A DNA stretch of 64,000 nt from an uncultured Lachnospiraceae bacterium. GTDB taxonomy: Bacteria > Bacillota > Clostridia > Lachnospirales > Lachnospiraceae. The notes beneath the pieces were generated by a model. That model saw nothing but the letters and a program-made list of their open reading frames with translations. It was not told the origin of the DNA and did no database searches. This document shows, piece after piece, positions 34,162-42,817 of the stretch. Within the stretch, counting starts at the first letter, position 1, and each line of letters begins with the position of its first letter. A program made the position numbers and the translations under genes. Location of the stretch: contig CAKRJY010000009.1 of the NCBI GenBank assembly GCA_934352055.1, positions 52,138 to 116,137 on the forward strand, in the 5' to 3' direction.

Positions 34162-35344
34162 AATCATCCATAAATACAGAAAATGATGTCTTCCCTAATA
34201 CTTCGTTGACAAATCCTTCCGTATCATCACGCACGGTTTTCCAGTCAATCTCTTCTAAGTTGTGTATGTAATCTGTCTTTTCTCCAAATAAATCCGGCAA
34301 TGGTTCTTTGACTTTCTTTACCTCGCCCTTAAAGTAGCCCTTTGCCAGCTGATCCATATCGCAGCTCATACGCATATCGGTCGCCTTCAGACTAAATCCG
34401 TCTTCCGTTTCCTGCCAGCTTAAATGCGTTGTCATCCTATATGTTTTGCTATTATTGGCAAAATAATCCACTTCCACATCCATCCAACGGGAATACTTTG
34501 GATTTCGCGTCATGGTCATTTCTACGCGTTCATTCTCCGGCAGTTCATAATAAAAATATGCGGTACCGATATCTTCACCATCAATTGTCAAAGAAGCACC
34601 TTCTAACACATCCGACAAATCAATCGACAAACGACGCAAATGGTTCTGTTTGGTCAAATACACGGAATAGACAACATCATAATCCGGCGGCTCCATACCG
34701 ATCAAATCCCAAAGAAACTGGCCTGTTCCTTGCGGAATGGTGACAACAAACTCTTCACTTACCGTACCATCCTCATCCTTTAGTGTCTTTCCCGTCTTTT
34801 CTATGTCGATCTGCTTCGTCAGTTCTGCAATGTCTCCCAGATGATCTTTGAACCATTCCTTATCAATATCCGATGTCGGATCCGGCATTTTCAGAAAAAG
34901 ATTCTGACCTGTTGGAAAGGCATACCCGATATCTTCACCCAACAACGGCGCATCCATATATACCGTCTGATCTTCCGCATAAAAATCCAGTTCTCCCATC
35001 TCTATCCACACCAGATTCATATCTGTTTTTGCAGAGATTCGTTTTTGTGCAAAAGAACGCTTTGCATCCACATCAAAATAAATGGATGATTTTGCCTGCT
35101 GCATGCCGGATAAACCGACTTTTCCTGTCAATGTTGTATCACCATTTCCATATTCCCGGCACATCTCCATAATGTCGATATTATGGAGCAGATACCCCGG
35201 ATTTTTTAATGTTACTTCCATGAAATAAATGGTAGATAACAACATACGTGAGCTTGGCTTCTGTGCCCATGCATAAAACATCCCACCAAAAACAGCAAGA
35301 AGGATCACCAGCACACTACATACAATTTTGCCTCTTTTTTTCAT
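34160..35344 (-). CDS. Membrane-anchored extracytoplasmic protein in the ECF operon
   Basis: 394 residues from the ATG at 35344 (AAGGTGG eight bases upstream; a GTG 12 bases earlier is less likely). One N-terminal hydrophobic segment (about 8-28) acts as a signal-anchor. The rest is a soluble, acidic, beta-rich domain without a family I recognise. It is the fourth gene of the operon and starts 18 bases after the ECF T component. It may be an accessory lipoprotein-like factor for the transporter, or may simply share its transcript. Confidence 0.7.
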   Translation of the reverse strand: MKKRGKIVCSVLVILLAVFGGMFYAWAQKPSSRMLLSTIYFMEVTLKNPGYLLHNIDIMEMCREYGNGDTTLTGKVGLSGMQQAKSSIYFDVDAKRSFAQKRISAKTDMNLVWIEMGELDFYAEDQTVYMDAPLLGEDIGYAFPTGQNLFLKMPDPTSDIDKEWFKDHLGDIAELTKQIDIEKTGKTLKDEDGTVSEEFVVTIPQGTGQFLWDLIGMEPPDYDVVYSVYLTKQNHLRRLSIDLSDVLEGASLTIDGEDIGTAYFYYELPENERVEMTMTRNPKYSRWMDVEVDYFANNSKTYRMTTHLSWQETEDGFSLKATDMRMSCDMDQLAKGYFKGEVKKVKEPLPDLFGEKTDYIHNLEEIDWKTVRDDTEGFVNEVLGKTSFSVFMDD

Positions 35345-35362
35345 AGGCTTACCCACCTTGTC

Positions 35363-36190
35363 TTAAATAAATGGATTATAAAATCTACTTCCATCATGAT
35401 ATGTAATCACAAGTGCTATTATCATAAAAATCACCGTAACAGCCATCACCACATAATCCGCTGCAGCCAGCTTACGTCCCATATACCAGGTCCGTTTTTT
35501 GTGTTTTCCATAGCCCCGCAACTCCATGGCATTACTAACCGTATCAATACGATCCATACTCGTAAATACCAATGGGAAAATAATCGCTGTCACACTCTTG
35601 ATACGATCCATCAGTTTTGCTTTCCCTGACATCTCAATACCTCGTGCTTCCTGCGCGTTTTTAATCTTATGGTAATCGTCCTGCACATCCGGAATATAAC
35701 GGAGGGCAAGTGAGATTGCATATCCAATATTATAGCTTATACCAAGCTGATTCAAAGATGCCGCAAGTTCTGACGGATTTGTCGTAATGATAAACATAAA
35801 AACTGACGGTACAATTGTAAAGTACTTGATTACCACATTCAGTTCATAAAAAAGCTGCTCCTGGGTAATCACCCATCTGCCACCAAAGTCATAAAGGATA
35901 TGCTCCGTGCCATAAATTTGTGCGCCCTGATATGGTGCAAAAATAAAAATAGCAAAAACGTTAATCAGCATAAATACCATAATCACTTTAAAGACAGAGC
36001 CAATCTGTTTCCAGCTGGTCTTGGAAAGTTTAAATAGGATCAGACTGATCACGAGCATCGTCGCAAGCACTCTGGTATCATAAGTCAGCATACAGGTAAT
36101 CGTCCAGGCAAGGAAAAAGATCATCTTTGTCACACCGCAAAGTTGTTCCATCCATGTGCCTTTTTCTTCATAACTAAGTAATTTTGCCAT
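35363..36190 (-). CDS. ECF transporter T component (EcfT/CbiQ family)
   Basis: 275 residues with about five to six membrane helices. The two cytoplasmic Ala-Arg-Gly-type coupling motifs are visible as QEARGIEM and MELRGYGK; they contact the two ATPase sites. Together with the fused ATPase and the S component upstream it forms an energy-coupling-factor vitamin or micronutrient importer. The gene overlaps the ATPase stop by one base. Confidence 0.9.
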   Translation of the reverse strand: MAKLLSYEEKGTWMEQLCGVTKMIFFLAWTITCMLTYDTRVLATMLVISLILFKLSKTSWKQIGSVFKVIMVFMLINVFAIFIFAPYQGAQIYGTEHILYDFGGRWVITQEQLFYELNVVIKYFTIVPSVFMFIITTNPSELAASLNQLGISYNIGYAISLALRYIPDVQDDYHKIKNAQEARGIEMSGKAKLMDRIKSVTAIIFPLVFTSMDRIDTVSNAMELRGYGKHKKRTWYMGRKLAAADYVVMAVTVIFMIIALVITYHDGSRFYNPFI

Positions 36191-37896
36191 TAGCGCACCG
36201 TCCTTTCATAGTTGATAAAACATTCAACAAACTCAGAAGGTGCCAAAATGCCGCATTTTTCCGCCATATCATAAAGTGATGTCTGCTTCAGATATGCGCG
36301 GTCTGAAATCTCACGATTCGTTAAAATATTTGCCGGTGTATCGTCTGAAATCATATGACCATCTGCAATAACAATCGCACGATCTGTATATTCTAACATC
36401 AGGTGCATATCATGTGTAATCATGATAATTGTCGTACCATACTCTTCATTGACACGTTTCAAAAATTCCATAATCTCCGTATAATGATGATAGTCCTGTC
36501 CCGCTGTCGGTTCATCTAAAATCATAATTTCTGGATTCATGACAAGAATAGACGCAATGGAAACACGTTTCTTCTGTCCAAAACTGAGTGCAGAAATCGG
36601 CCAGTTACGGAATGGATATAATCCGCAAATCTTTAACGTCTCATACACACGTTCTTTGATTTCTTCTTCCGGAACATCACGAACCGTCAAGCCTAACGCT
36701 ACTTCTTCATAAATCATAGCCTTAGAAATCATCTGGTTTGGATTTTGCATCACAAGCCCAATGCGCTCTCCACGCTCCTTAATGGAAAGTGGCGAAATAT
36801 CCTGCCCATCCAGTAAAATCCGTCCCTCACTCGGCTCATAGAATCCACAAATCAAGTTGGAAAGTGTTGTTTTTCCAGCACCATTTTTACCAACGATACT
36901 TAGCATTTCTCCTTTTTGCACTGAAAAATCAATATCATGCAAAATCGGATGCTTATCATCATATGCAAAACTCAGATGCTCTACTGCGAGCACCTGCTCT
37001 TTTCTTTTTTCTTTCAAAGGATGTGCCGCACTTGCAAACCAATCCTGTACTTTTGCCTGATATGGTGCAAAATCCATCGTCTCCACATGCGCCGGGCGAT
37101 CTTTTGCAGCAATCTCACAGCCTGCATGCTTCAGCGCTGTCACATAAAGCGGTTCTCGAATTCCCTGCTGCTTTAAAATATCACTGGAAAGCAGCTCATC
37201 CGGGGTCATATCTGCCACAATCGTGCCATCACCAACAACCACGATACGATCTACGTCTTTGTACAGTGCATCTTCCAAACGATGTTCAATGATTAAGATG
37301 GTCTTATTCTGTTCTTTTTGGATGGAATCAATCAATGCAATGGCACGCTTTCCCGTTGCCGGATCCAAATTGGCAAGTGGCTCGTCAAAAAGCAGAATAT
37401 CCACGTCATCAATCATGACGCCTGCCATGGACACACGTTGCTTCTGTCCACCTGACAACTCTCCCGGTGCATGATGAAGTAAATTCTTCACATCCACAAT
37501 CTCAGCTATGGCATCTACACGTTTGCGCATCTTTTCTTCTTCCATACAGTCATTTTCCAGGACAAAAGCGATATCTTCTGCCACAGTCAGACCGATAAAC
37601 TGTCCGTCGGTATCCTGCAATACCGTACCGACCGTTTTGGAAAGACCAAAAATGCCCAAATCTTCTGGTTTTTTTCCTCCAATATATAATTCACCGGTAC
37701 TATCTCCTGCATATGAAAAAGGAACCAGTCCGTTGATGCAGTTAGCAAGTGTTGACTTTCCTGATCCGGATGGTCCTATGATGAGAATTTTTTCTCCGGG
37801 ATAGACGGTAAGGTCAATATCCCGGAGTGTTGGTTCTACCTGTGAATTGTACTTAAACGAATAATTTTTAAACTCGATAATAGGTTCCACAATCAC
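36190..37896 (-). CDS. ECF transporter ATPase, two ABC domains fused (EcfA-EcfA')
   Basis: 568 residues. ABC domain 1 has Walker A GPSGSGKST, signature LSGGQKQRVSMAG and Walker B ILLFDEPLANLDP. ABC domain 2 has Walker A GKNGAGKTT, signature LSFGQKKRVSIAS and Walker B IMILDEPTAGQD. In many Firmicutes the two ECF ATPases are separate genes; the fused form (YkoD-like) is typical of dedicated group I systems such as those with UPF0397 S components. It hydrolyses ATP to drive the T/S complex. Confidence 0.93.
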   Translation of the reverse strand: MIVEPIIEFKNYSFKYNSQVEPTLRDIDLTVYPGEKILIIGPSGSGKSTLANCINGLVPFSYAGDSTGELYIGGKKPEDLGIFGLSKTVGTVLQDTDGQFIGLTVAEDIAFVLENDCMEEEKMRKRVDAIAEIVDVKNLLHHAPGELSGGQKQRVSMAGVMIDDVDILLFDEPLANLDPATGKRAIALIDSIQKEQNKTILIIEHRLEDALYKDVDRIVVVGDGTIVADMTPDELLSSDILKQQGIREPLYVTALKHAGCEIAAKDRPAHVETMDFAPYQAKVQDWFASAAHPLKEKRKEQVLAVEHLSFAYDDKHPILHDIDFSVQKGEMLSIVGKNGAGKTTLSNLICGFYEPSEGRILLDGQDISPLSIKERGERIGLVMQNPNQMISKAMIYEEVALGLTVRDVPEEEIKERVYETLKICGLYPFRNWPISALSFGQKKRVSIASILVMNPEIMILDEPTAGQDYHHYTEIMEFLKRVNEEYGTTIIMITHDMHLMLEYTDRAIVIADGHMISDDTPANILTNREISDRAYLKQTSLYDMAEKCGILAPSEFVECFINYERTVR

Positions 37897-37911
37897 ATTT
37901 CCTTTAAATAA

Positions 37912-38463
37912 TTAGTCTTCTTTTGTAAGGCTTGATGACTTCGCGCCAATCTTAGTATAACCCATGCCAAGCAGAGTTCCAAGAATTGCTGTAATAATAA
38001 TATTTGCTACAAATGCACATGCACCCTGTGCAAATACCTTATCAGTAGGTTCTGAATAGATAACGATGTCCAGTACCGGAGCAACCAGAATCCATGCAAC
38101 CGCATTTGTTACAATCTGTACTATATTAAAAAGTACAATTGCTTTGCGGTCAAATCCGCCTTCTTTAATCTGATACTTCTTAGCGAAAAGACCAACACCG
38201 ATACCAATCACAGCTTCCGGAATAACCCAGCTCCACCAGATACTTCCATAAAACATAGCATCGCCAAGTGCATGACCAAGAATACCTACAATACCACCAA
38301 CAACCGGTCCAAATACTGCTGCTAAGAATGCAAGGACTGCTGCTCTTGGCTGTAAGGAAGTGTTAGGAATAATTCCCAATGGAATCTGCACCTCTGTAAG
38401 CACGATAAAAAGCGCTGTACCGATTGCTGTTGCAACGACTTCTTTAATACCAAACTTTTTCAT
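37912..38463 (-). CDS. ECF transporter substrate-binding S component, UPF0397 family
   Basis: 183 residues with five to six hydrophobic segments. The family-typical phrases IPNTSLQPRAAVLAFLAAVFGPVVG, GHALGDAMFYGSIWWSWVIPEA and VFAQG match UPF0397 members, which I know as S components of dedicated ECF systems with an unestablished ligand. It captures the substrate in the membrane. The position next to a fused ECF ATPase and a T component supports a dedicated transporter. Promoter TTGAGA/TATAAT lies just upstream. Confidence 0.85.
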   Translation of the reverse strand: MKKFGIKEVVATAIGTALFIVLTEVQIPLGIIPNTSLQPRAAVLAFLAAVFGPVVGGIVGILGHALGDAMFYGSIWWSWVIPEAVIGIGVGLFAKKYQIKEGGFDRKAIVLFNIVQIVTNAVAWILVAPVLDIVIYSEPTDKVFAQGACAFVANIIITAILGTLLGMGYTKIGAKSSSLTKED

Positions 38464-38497
38464 TGTTTTTTCCTCCTTGTTTGTATAATACTGCCTT

Positions 38498-38526
38498 ATT
38501 ATATGTTATCTTGACATTTTTCTCAA
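38498..38526 (-). promoter_or_regulatory. Sigma-A-type promoter of the ECF operon
   Basis: TTGAGA and a perfect TATAAT separated by 17 bases on the minus strand. The leader to the first gene is only about 30 bases, leaving no room for a riboswitch, so vitamin control by RNA is unlikely here. Confidence 0.75.
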
Positions 38527-38538
38527 TGTCCATTTACA

Positions 38539-38576
38539 CAAAAAATGCCGCAAATCCGTTGGATTTTTGGCATTTT
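38539..38576 (-). terminator. Rho-independent terminator after the truncated Rpn copy
   Basis: On the minus strand AAATGCC-AA-AAATCC pairs with GGATTTG-C-GGCATTT around AAC, followed by a T-run. It lies between the truncated Rpn-like copy and the ECF promoter. Confidence 0.7.
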
Positions 38577-38592
38577 ATGTGGTTCTGTTTTC

Positions 38593-38985
38593 TTATGAAT
38601 ACAATTCCTTATAAATAGCATCCAGATCATAGTCTGGTGCATATTTCTTGCCAACATCATAAACTCTTTGGACTTCGGCAACATCCATATCAAAGAAATC
38701 TGCTATCTGACTCGTACTTTTTCCTCGGTTCATCTGTTGCATGATTACAGAAATCACATTCTGTCTGCGCCCTGCTTTGAGTCCCTCTGCTCGTCCTTCT
38801 TCGCGTCCTTCCGCACGTCCTTCTTCCAGACCCTGATTATGGTATATTCTCTTCAGTAGTTCTTTTTCTTCATATGCTCTCATATAACTCAGCCCTACCT
38901 TTCTGTTATCCTTTATCTGAGATACCATGCTCTGTAATTCCCGCAAGTCTTCCGTCACTGCGTTTTCGTCTGTGGATTCTTCAAA
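38593..38985 (-). pseudogene. Truncated third copy of Rpn-family nuclease (C-terminal part only)
   Basis: It repeats, nearly base for base, the last 390 or so bases of the full gene next to it (39014-39979). The N-terminal nuclease core is missing. Homology stops at TCTTCAAA (38978-38985), where the sequence jumps to a partial copy of the terminator that normally follows the right-hand Rpn gene. The two sources share AAA at the junction, which points to a microhomology-mediated tandem duplication. A start codon (38958) could still produce 121 residues of the helical tail. The Glu-Gly/Ala-Gly-Arg repeat is longer here (EGRAEGREEGRAEGLKAGRR) than in the full copies. Confidence 0.8.
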
Positions 38986-39013
38986 TCCCTACGGCATCTA
39001 CTTACTGCATGTC

Positions 39014-39979
39014 TTATGAATACAATTCCTTATAAATGGCATCCAGATCATAGTCTGGTGCATATTTCTTGCCAACATCATAAACTCTTTGGACTTCAGC
39101 AACATCCATATCAAAGAATTCCGCTATCTGACTCGTACTTTTTCCTCGGTTCATCTGTTGCATAATCACAGAAATCATCTGCTGTCTGCGTCCTGCTTTG
39201 AGTCCTGCTTCGCGTCCTTCTTCCAGACCCTGATTATGGTATATTCTCTTCAGTAGTTCTTTTTCTTCATATGCTCTCATATAACTCAGCCCTACCTTTC
39301 TATTATCCTTTATCTGAGATACCATGCTCTGTAATTCCCGCAAGTCTTCCGTCACTGCGTTCTCGTCTGTGGACTCTTCAAAATATGTAAGAAATTTCCG
39401 TAAATCTTCAGAGTAATTCCCAACACTACCCTTCGTATATAAGAAAATCGTCATTGCTCCATCCTCATATTCCATATCCGGTTGCTCGACACAGTAATTC
39501 TTAATTGTGTAAACCATCCGGTTATATCCAAAGGGATCAAATGGGGTAATGAAAATCACATATACTTTTTTTAGTTTCCGATAATCCTCTCCACTGGGAA
39601 GCGCTGCATTATCAATCTTCGCATGGTAAAATCGAACTCGCTTTGGGAGTCCTTCTACTGATATTGTATCATGATTTTTCTCAGGTTCAATATCAAAAAT
39701 CGAAGAATCATCCTCGATAATCTGCGCCATTTCTTCTGTTTTTCCATCTGGGCTCACCGTCTCTTCAATATACACATCCAATCTGGCGCCGTGCATATCG
39801 GTGTCCACTCCATAAAACACCTTTTGCGGTGTGATCTGAATGTCTGCTATTTCTTTTCCTAAAATAAGTTTAATCAACTTCCTTGAAAAAGGAATACCTA
39901 CGTCTGGGTCCGTCATCATTGCACCAAATAAAAAGTTGTCAATCAGACTTAAGTCCTGCAAAGTTTTCTTTTGCTTCAT
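39014..39979 (-). CDS. Rpn-family PD-(D/E)XK nuclease / putative transposase, left copy
   Basis: 321 residues; GAGAGG lies just upstream of the ATG. The N-terminal two thirds are the PDDEXK core of Rpn (recombination-promoting nuclease) proteins: the opening LIDNFLFGAMMTDPDVG, Asp68 in ARLDVY, and the acidic site around 95-99 (FDIEPEK). A helical region follows, then the variable tail EEGREAGLKAGRR, and a C-terminal helical segment with MQQMNRGKSTSQIAEFFDM. Rpn proteins cut DNA and promote RecA-independent recombination; tail repeats are known to vary between relatives. Near-identical copies lie in inverted orientation at 44913-45866 and, truncated, at 38593. Confidence 0.9.
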   Translation of the reverse strand: MKQKKTLQDLSLIDNFLFGAMMTDPDVGIPFSRKLIKLILGKEIADIQITPQKVFYGVDTDMHGARLDVYIEETVSPDGKTEEMAQIIEDDSSIFDIEPEKNHDTISVEGLPKRVRFYHAKIDNAALPSGEDYRKLKKVYVIFITPFDPFGYNRMVYTIKNYCVEQPDMEYEDGAMTIFLYTKGSVGNYSEDLRKFLTYFEESTDENAVTEDLRELQSMVSQIKDNRKVGLSYMRAYEEKELLKRIYHNQGLEEGREAGLKAGRRQQMISVIMQQMNRGKSTSQIAEFFDMDVAEVQRVYDVGKKYAPDYDLDAIYKELYS

Positions 39980-40154
39980 AATGCCTCTCTTTCCGGCAGT
40001 ACAAGATAATAGAATCGACCTGTCTGCCTAAATATAAAATTGTGTGTATACATTCATGGAAACATTGGTCGAACTGACCGGAGAATTCCTAGAAAGTGCA
40101 TCTAGCATAACAAAGTGGCTCGTAAATTGCAAGTCACCTGAAAAAAAATCTCAA

Positions 40155-40200
40155 CAAAAAGAGGTCGCAGGGAAATGATTTCTCAATTCCCTACGACCTC
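40155..40200 (-). terminator. Terminator of flagellin A
   Basis: On the minus strand GAGGTCG-T-AGGGAA pairs with TTCCCT-G-CGACCTC and is followed by TTTTTG. The same stem recurs after flagellin B and after the right Rpn gene. The rest of the 39980-40269 gap is the conserved upstream region of the Rpn gene. Confidence 0.8.
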
Positions 40201-40269
40201 ATAAGTTTGTGCTCATTTATTACAAATCAGCATCGCAAATCATCAATAGATATTTACGAAAAACCTAGA

Positions 40270-41655
40270 TTACTGAAGTAATGAAAGAACACCCTGTGTA
40301 GACTGGTTAGCCTGAGCAAGCATTGACTGTCCTGCCTGTGTAAGAATGTTATTCTTAGAGTACTTAACCATTTCATCAGCCATATCTGTATCGCGGATAC
40401 GTGATTCAGCAGATGTTGTGTTTTCAACAACGTTATCCAAGTTGTCGATTGTGTGCTCAAGACGGTTCTGGATAGCACCAAGGCTAGATCTCTGATCTGA
40501 AACCTTCTGTAATGCATCGCTGATAGCATCGATTGCATATGTTGCAGCCTTACCTGAATCATCAGATACGTTTAATCCCTGAATTCCTAAGTATGCAGAA
40601 TTCATTGTCTCGATATTTACATTAATCTTATTTGTCATGTCTGCATCAGAACCTACATGAAGATTGAAGGACAACTGCTGTGCTGCATCTGCTTTTCCTT
40701 TAGTGATTTCAAATGTTACACCCGTATCCTTTGCATAAGTTCCAGCTTGAATTGTTGCTGCTGTTTTTGTTGCACCAATGTTGTTAGCTGCTGTCAGCTC
40801 AGCTGTCATAAGTCCAACTGCCTTCGCTGCAGAAATAACAGATGAATCTGACTTATCAACACCTGTTGCATCAAAATCTGCTACTGTCATAGATTTTCCG
40901 CCAACTTCTACTGTTGCACCAGCTTTAACAAGCTTTTCTAATTCAGATTTTTTATACTTGAAATCAGCTTCGCTATGATTAGCATCTTCCACCAAGGTGT
41001 ATTCTTGTCCATTAATCTTTGCTTTTACTGTTCCATCATAAGTATTTCCAAGTAATGCCTTTGCATCTGCTTCTGTTGCACCAATTGTATAGTTCTTTCC
41101 ACCAATTGTAACAGCTTTTCCTGGATCAAGTGCACCAGCAGCAACCTTGAATGTTCCTGTTGTTTCGCCATCTGTTAAAGTTCCCTTTAATCCAGCATCA
41201 TGAGCCTTCATGTACACTTCTTTTGTTGCAGCATTATCATCACCCTTCAACAAGTATGTCTCGTTGAACTTTGTTGTTTCAGCAACACGATCGATTTCTG
41301 TTGTTAACTGCTCAATCTCTGACTGGATAGCATCTCTATCTGTCTGTGAGTTTGTTCCGTTAGAAGCCTGTACTGAAAGTTCGTTCATTCTCTGAAGCAT
41401 TGAGTGAACTTCTGTCAAAGCACCTTCAGCTGTCTGTACTGCAGATACACCATCCTGTGCGTTTGTAGAAGCCTGATCAAGACCACGAATCTGCTTACGC
41501 ATCTTTTCAGAAATAGAAAGACCTGCTGCATCATCTGCTGCGCGGTTAATTCTATAACCTGAAGAAAGTTTCTCTGTTGACTTAGCCTGCTGACCTGCTG
41601 TAATGTTAAGCATTCTTGAGGCATTTGCTGCCTGCATATTGTGTTGAACAACCAT
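40270..41655 (-). CDS. Flagellin A (left arm)
   Basis: 461 residues. The N-terminal 150 residues (VVQHNMQAANASRMLNITAG onward) and the C-terminal 110 residues carry the D0/D1 helices that build the filament and are almost identical to flagellin B. The middle (about 155-350), which would be exposed on the filament surface, differs clearly. The C-terminal signature NILTQAGQSMLAQANQS is present. GGAGG lies eight bases before the ATG; the leader has a hairpin with GGA in its loop. The only good promoter I find is sigma-28-like and lies in the recombinase loop (41839-41865), pointing at this gene. In the sequenced orientation this would be the expressed copy. Confidence 0.95.
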   Translation of the reverse strand: MVVQHNMQAANASRMLNITAGQQAKSTEKLSSGYRINRAADDAAGLSISEKMRKQIRGLDQASTNAQDGVSAVQTAEGALTEVHSMLQRMNELSVQASNGTNSQTDRDAIQSEIEQLTTEIDRVAETTKFNETYLLKGDDNAATKEVYMKAHDAGLKGTLTDGETTGTFKVAAGALDPGKAVTIGGKNYTIGATEADAKALLGNTYDGTVKAKINGQEYTLVEDANHSEADFKYKKSELEKLVKAGATVEVGGKSMTVADFDATGVDKSDSSVISAAKAVGLMTAELTAANNIGATKTAATIQAGTYAKDTGVTFEITKGKADAAQQLSFNLHVGSDADMTNKINVNIETMNSAYLGIQGLNVSDDSGKAATYAIDAISDALQKVSDQRSSLGAIQNRLEHTIDNLDNVVENTTSAESRIRDTDMADEMVKYSKNNILTQAGQSMLAQANQSTQGVLSLLQ

Positions 41656-41689
41656 AATATTTACCTCCGTGTGTTTGTTTGGTTTGTCC

Positions 41690-41713
41690 CCATGAAAAAT
41701 CCTTTTTTCATGG
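41690..41713 (-). promoter_or_regulatory. Leader hairpin of flagellin A, candidate CsrA site
   Basis: In the mRNA sense CCATGAAAAA and TTTTTCATGG close on the loop AGGA. The ribosome binding region CACGGAGGTAAA follows about 25 bases later, giving a second GGA. This two-site layout is that of CsrA-repressed flagellin leaders. Confidence 0.6.
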
Positions 41714-41798
41714 TTTTGATTAATAGTTCCTTTATAATCAACCCGCGCCTAGGTTCGCAGGTAAATTATCTTTTTTGTTGGGGATTGTTGTGAACCAC

Positions 41799-41822
41799 GT
41801 AACAAAATAGATATTGTGTTTC
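41799..41822. other. Left recombination-site candidate (site L)
   Basis: A 24-bp imperfect palindrome (arms GTAACAAAATA and TATTGTGTTTC around GA). It differs at only two positions from the reverse complement of the right site at 42827-42850. Similarity between the two arms continues outward from here into the flagellin leader but stops abruptly inward. Such inversely oriented palindromes around a recombinase gene are the layout of invertible segments. Confidence 0.75.
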
Positions 41823-41838
41823 ATCCCTTACACCATAT

Positions 41839-41865
41839 ATTTCGGACATTACTCTAAATACTTAA
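41839..41865 (-). promoter_or_regulatory. Sigma-28-like (flagellar) promoter pointing at flagellin A
   Basis: On the minus strand TTAAGTAT, 11 bases, then TCCGAAAT. Against the flagellar consensus TAAAGTTT-N11-GCCGATAA this matches 6/8 and 5/8 with exact spacing. Transcription would start at about 41831, cross site L and run about 175 bases to the flagellin ATG. I find no comparable match before flagellin B. Confidence 0.55.
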
Positions 41866-42238
41866 CCCCCAAAATATAAATATTTTTCCAAAAGTTGAAT
41901 GTATTTCTAAATGCTGCTTCTAAATTTTACTTTTTCACTCAACCGTTAATTATGCAAACAAATATATACCTGCTATCTAGGATTCCTTAATTATAGCATG
42001 ATATTTGAATTTGAATATCCATTATTAGGGCTTTATTTGACCTCAGAACAGAATCTTGATTGTTAGACGTATTTTCAGTTGGATTTTAGTTTTTCATTCA
42101 ATGATTCGGGCATGCGAACGAAATCTTGCGAACATTCCGTTTCTATTTTCTGAAATACTTTGCAAGAGCATGTGGCAGAAGCGCGGGGAACCGCCATGGT
42201 GGAGTATAATAGCCTGCAAAAACCAGGAGGTTATTACC

Positions 42239-42817
42239 ATGAATAAAGCACAACCCATAAAAAATGCTATGCAATTAGAAACTTTTAAAAATTATTACTA
42301 TAGAGTGCATTATCATCCCAGAAATCACATGTTTATCACGATGGGATTAAATACAGCACTGCGCGTATCAGACTTGCTTCGCCTCAAATGGTGTGATGTG
42401 TTCGATTATGACAATGTATGTTATCGAGAGCATGTGTTTTTGGTTGAACAAAAGACGCAGAAGAAATCCTATATTTATATAAATGAAAGGGTGGCAGAGA
42501 CACTTCTATGGTATCAAAATACTTATGCGTATATGCCGCAACCGCAGGAATACTTGTTTTCAAACGAAAACGGGACTGCTATTTCGCGTGTAAGCGCATA
42601 CCGCATTGTGCGTCTGGCAGCAGAAAACTGTCATATTGAGGGCGTAATCAGTCCACATTCTCTTCGTAAAACTTTTGGCTATCAAGCCTGGATAAAAGGC
42701 GTTTCGCCGGTTCTATTAATGGATATTTATCAACATTCCTCATTTGAAATCACAAAACGATACCTAGGTATTGAGCAGGATGAACGAGATTCTGTTTTCC
42801 GTGAAGTCATTATCTAG
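42239..42817 (+). CDS. Short tyrosine recombinase (FimB/FimE size class), putative DNA invertase
   Basis: 192 residues from the ATG at 42239, which has a perfect AGGAGG eight bases upstream; a longer upstream reading frame lacks a ribosome binding site. It is only a catalytic domain, without the N-terminal core-binding domain of phage integrases. Catalytic residues seen: Arg42 (TALRVSDLLRL), Lys75/76 (beta-hairpin), His140 and Arg143 (SPHSLRKTFGY), His166 (YQHSS) and nucleophile Tyr175 (KRYLG). Spacing and size match FimB/FimE, the phase-variation recombinases of E. coli fimbriae. The gene lies between two inversely oriented 24-bp palindromes that sit beside two flagellin genes. A TATAAT at 42205-42210 may be its -10 box, but no good -35 was found. 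Confidence 0.85.
   Translation: MNKAQPIKNAMQLETFKNYYYRVHYHPRNHMFITMGLNTALRVSDLLRLKWCDVFDYDNVCYREHVFLVEQKTQKKSYIYINERVAETLLWYQNTYAYMPQPQEYLFSNENGTAISRVSAYRIVRLAAENCHIEGVISPHSLRKTFGYQAWIKGVSPVLLMDIYQHSSFEITKRYLGIEQDERDSVFREVII

Larger units (their letters stand above)
38983..41822. repeat. Left arm of the large inverted repeat (Rpn nuclease plus flagellin A)
   Basis: This arm is the inverted counterpart of 42827-45898. Matching parts are, from outside in: a terminator remnant, the Rpn gene with its upstream region, the flagellin 3' flank and terminator, both ends of the flagellin gene, and its leader up to the 24-bp palindromic site. Homology is interrupted only in the flagellin centre and by a short insert in the other arm. 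Confidence 0.9.

Noticed and set aside
42239..42817. Recombinase as a prophage or integrative-element integrase
   Set aside because: No phage or conjugation genes and no tRNA-type attachment site lie near it. It lacks the N-terminal binding domain of integrases and sits symmetrically between inverted flagellin genes.
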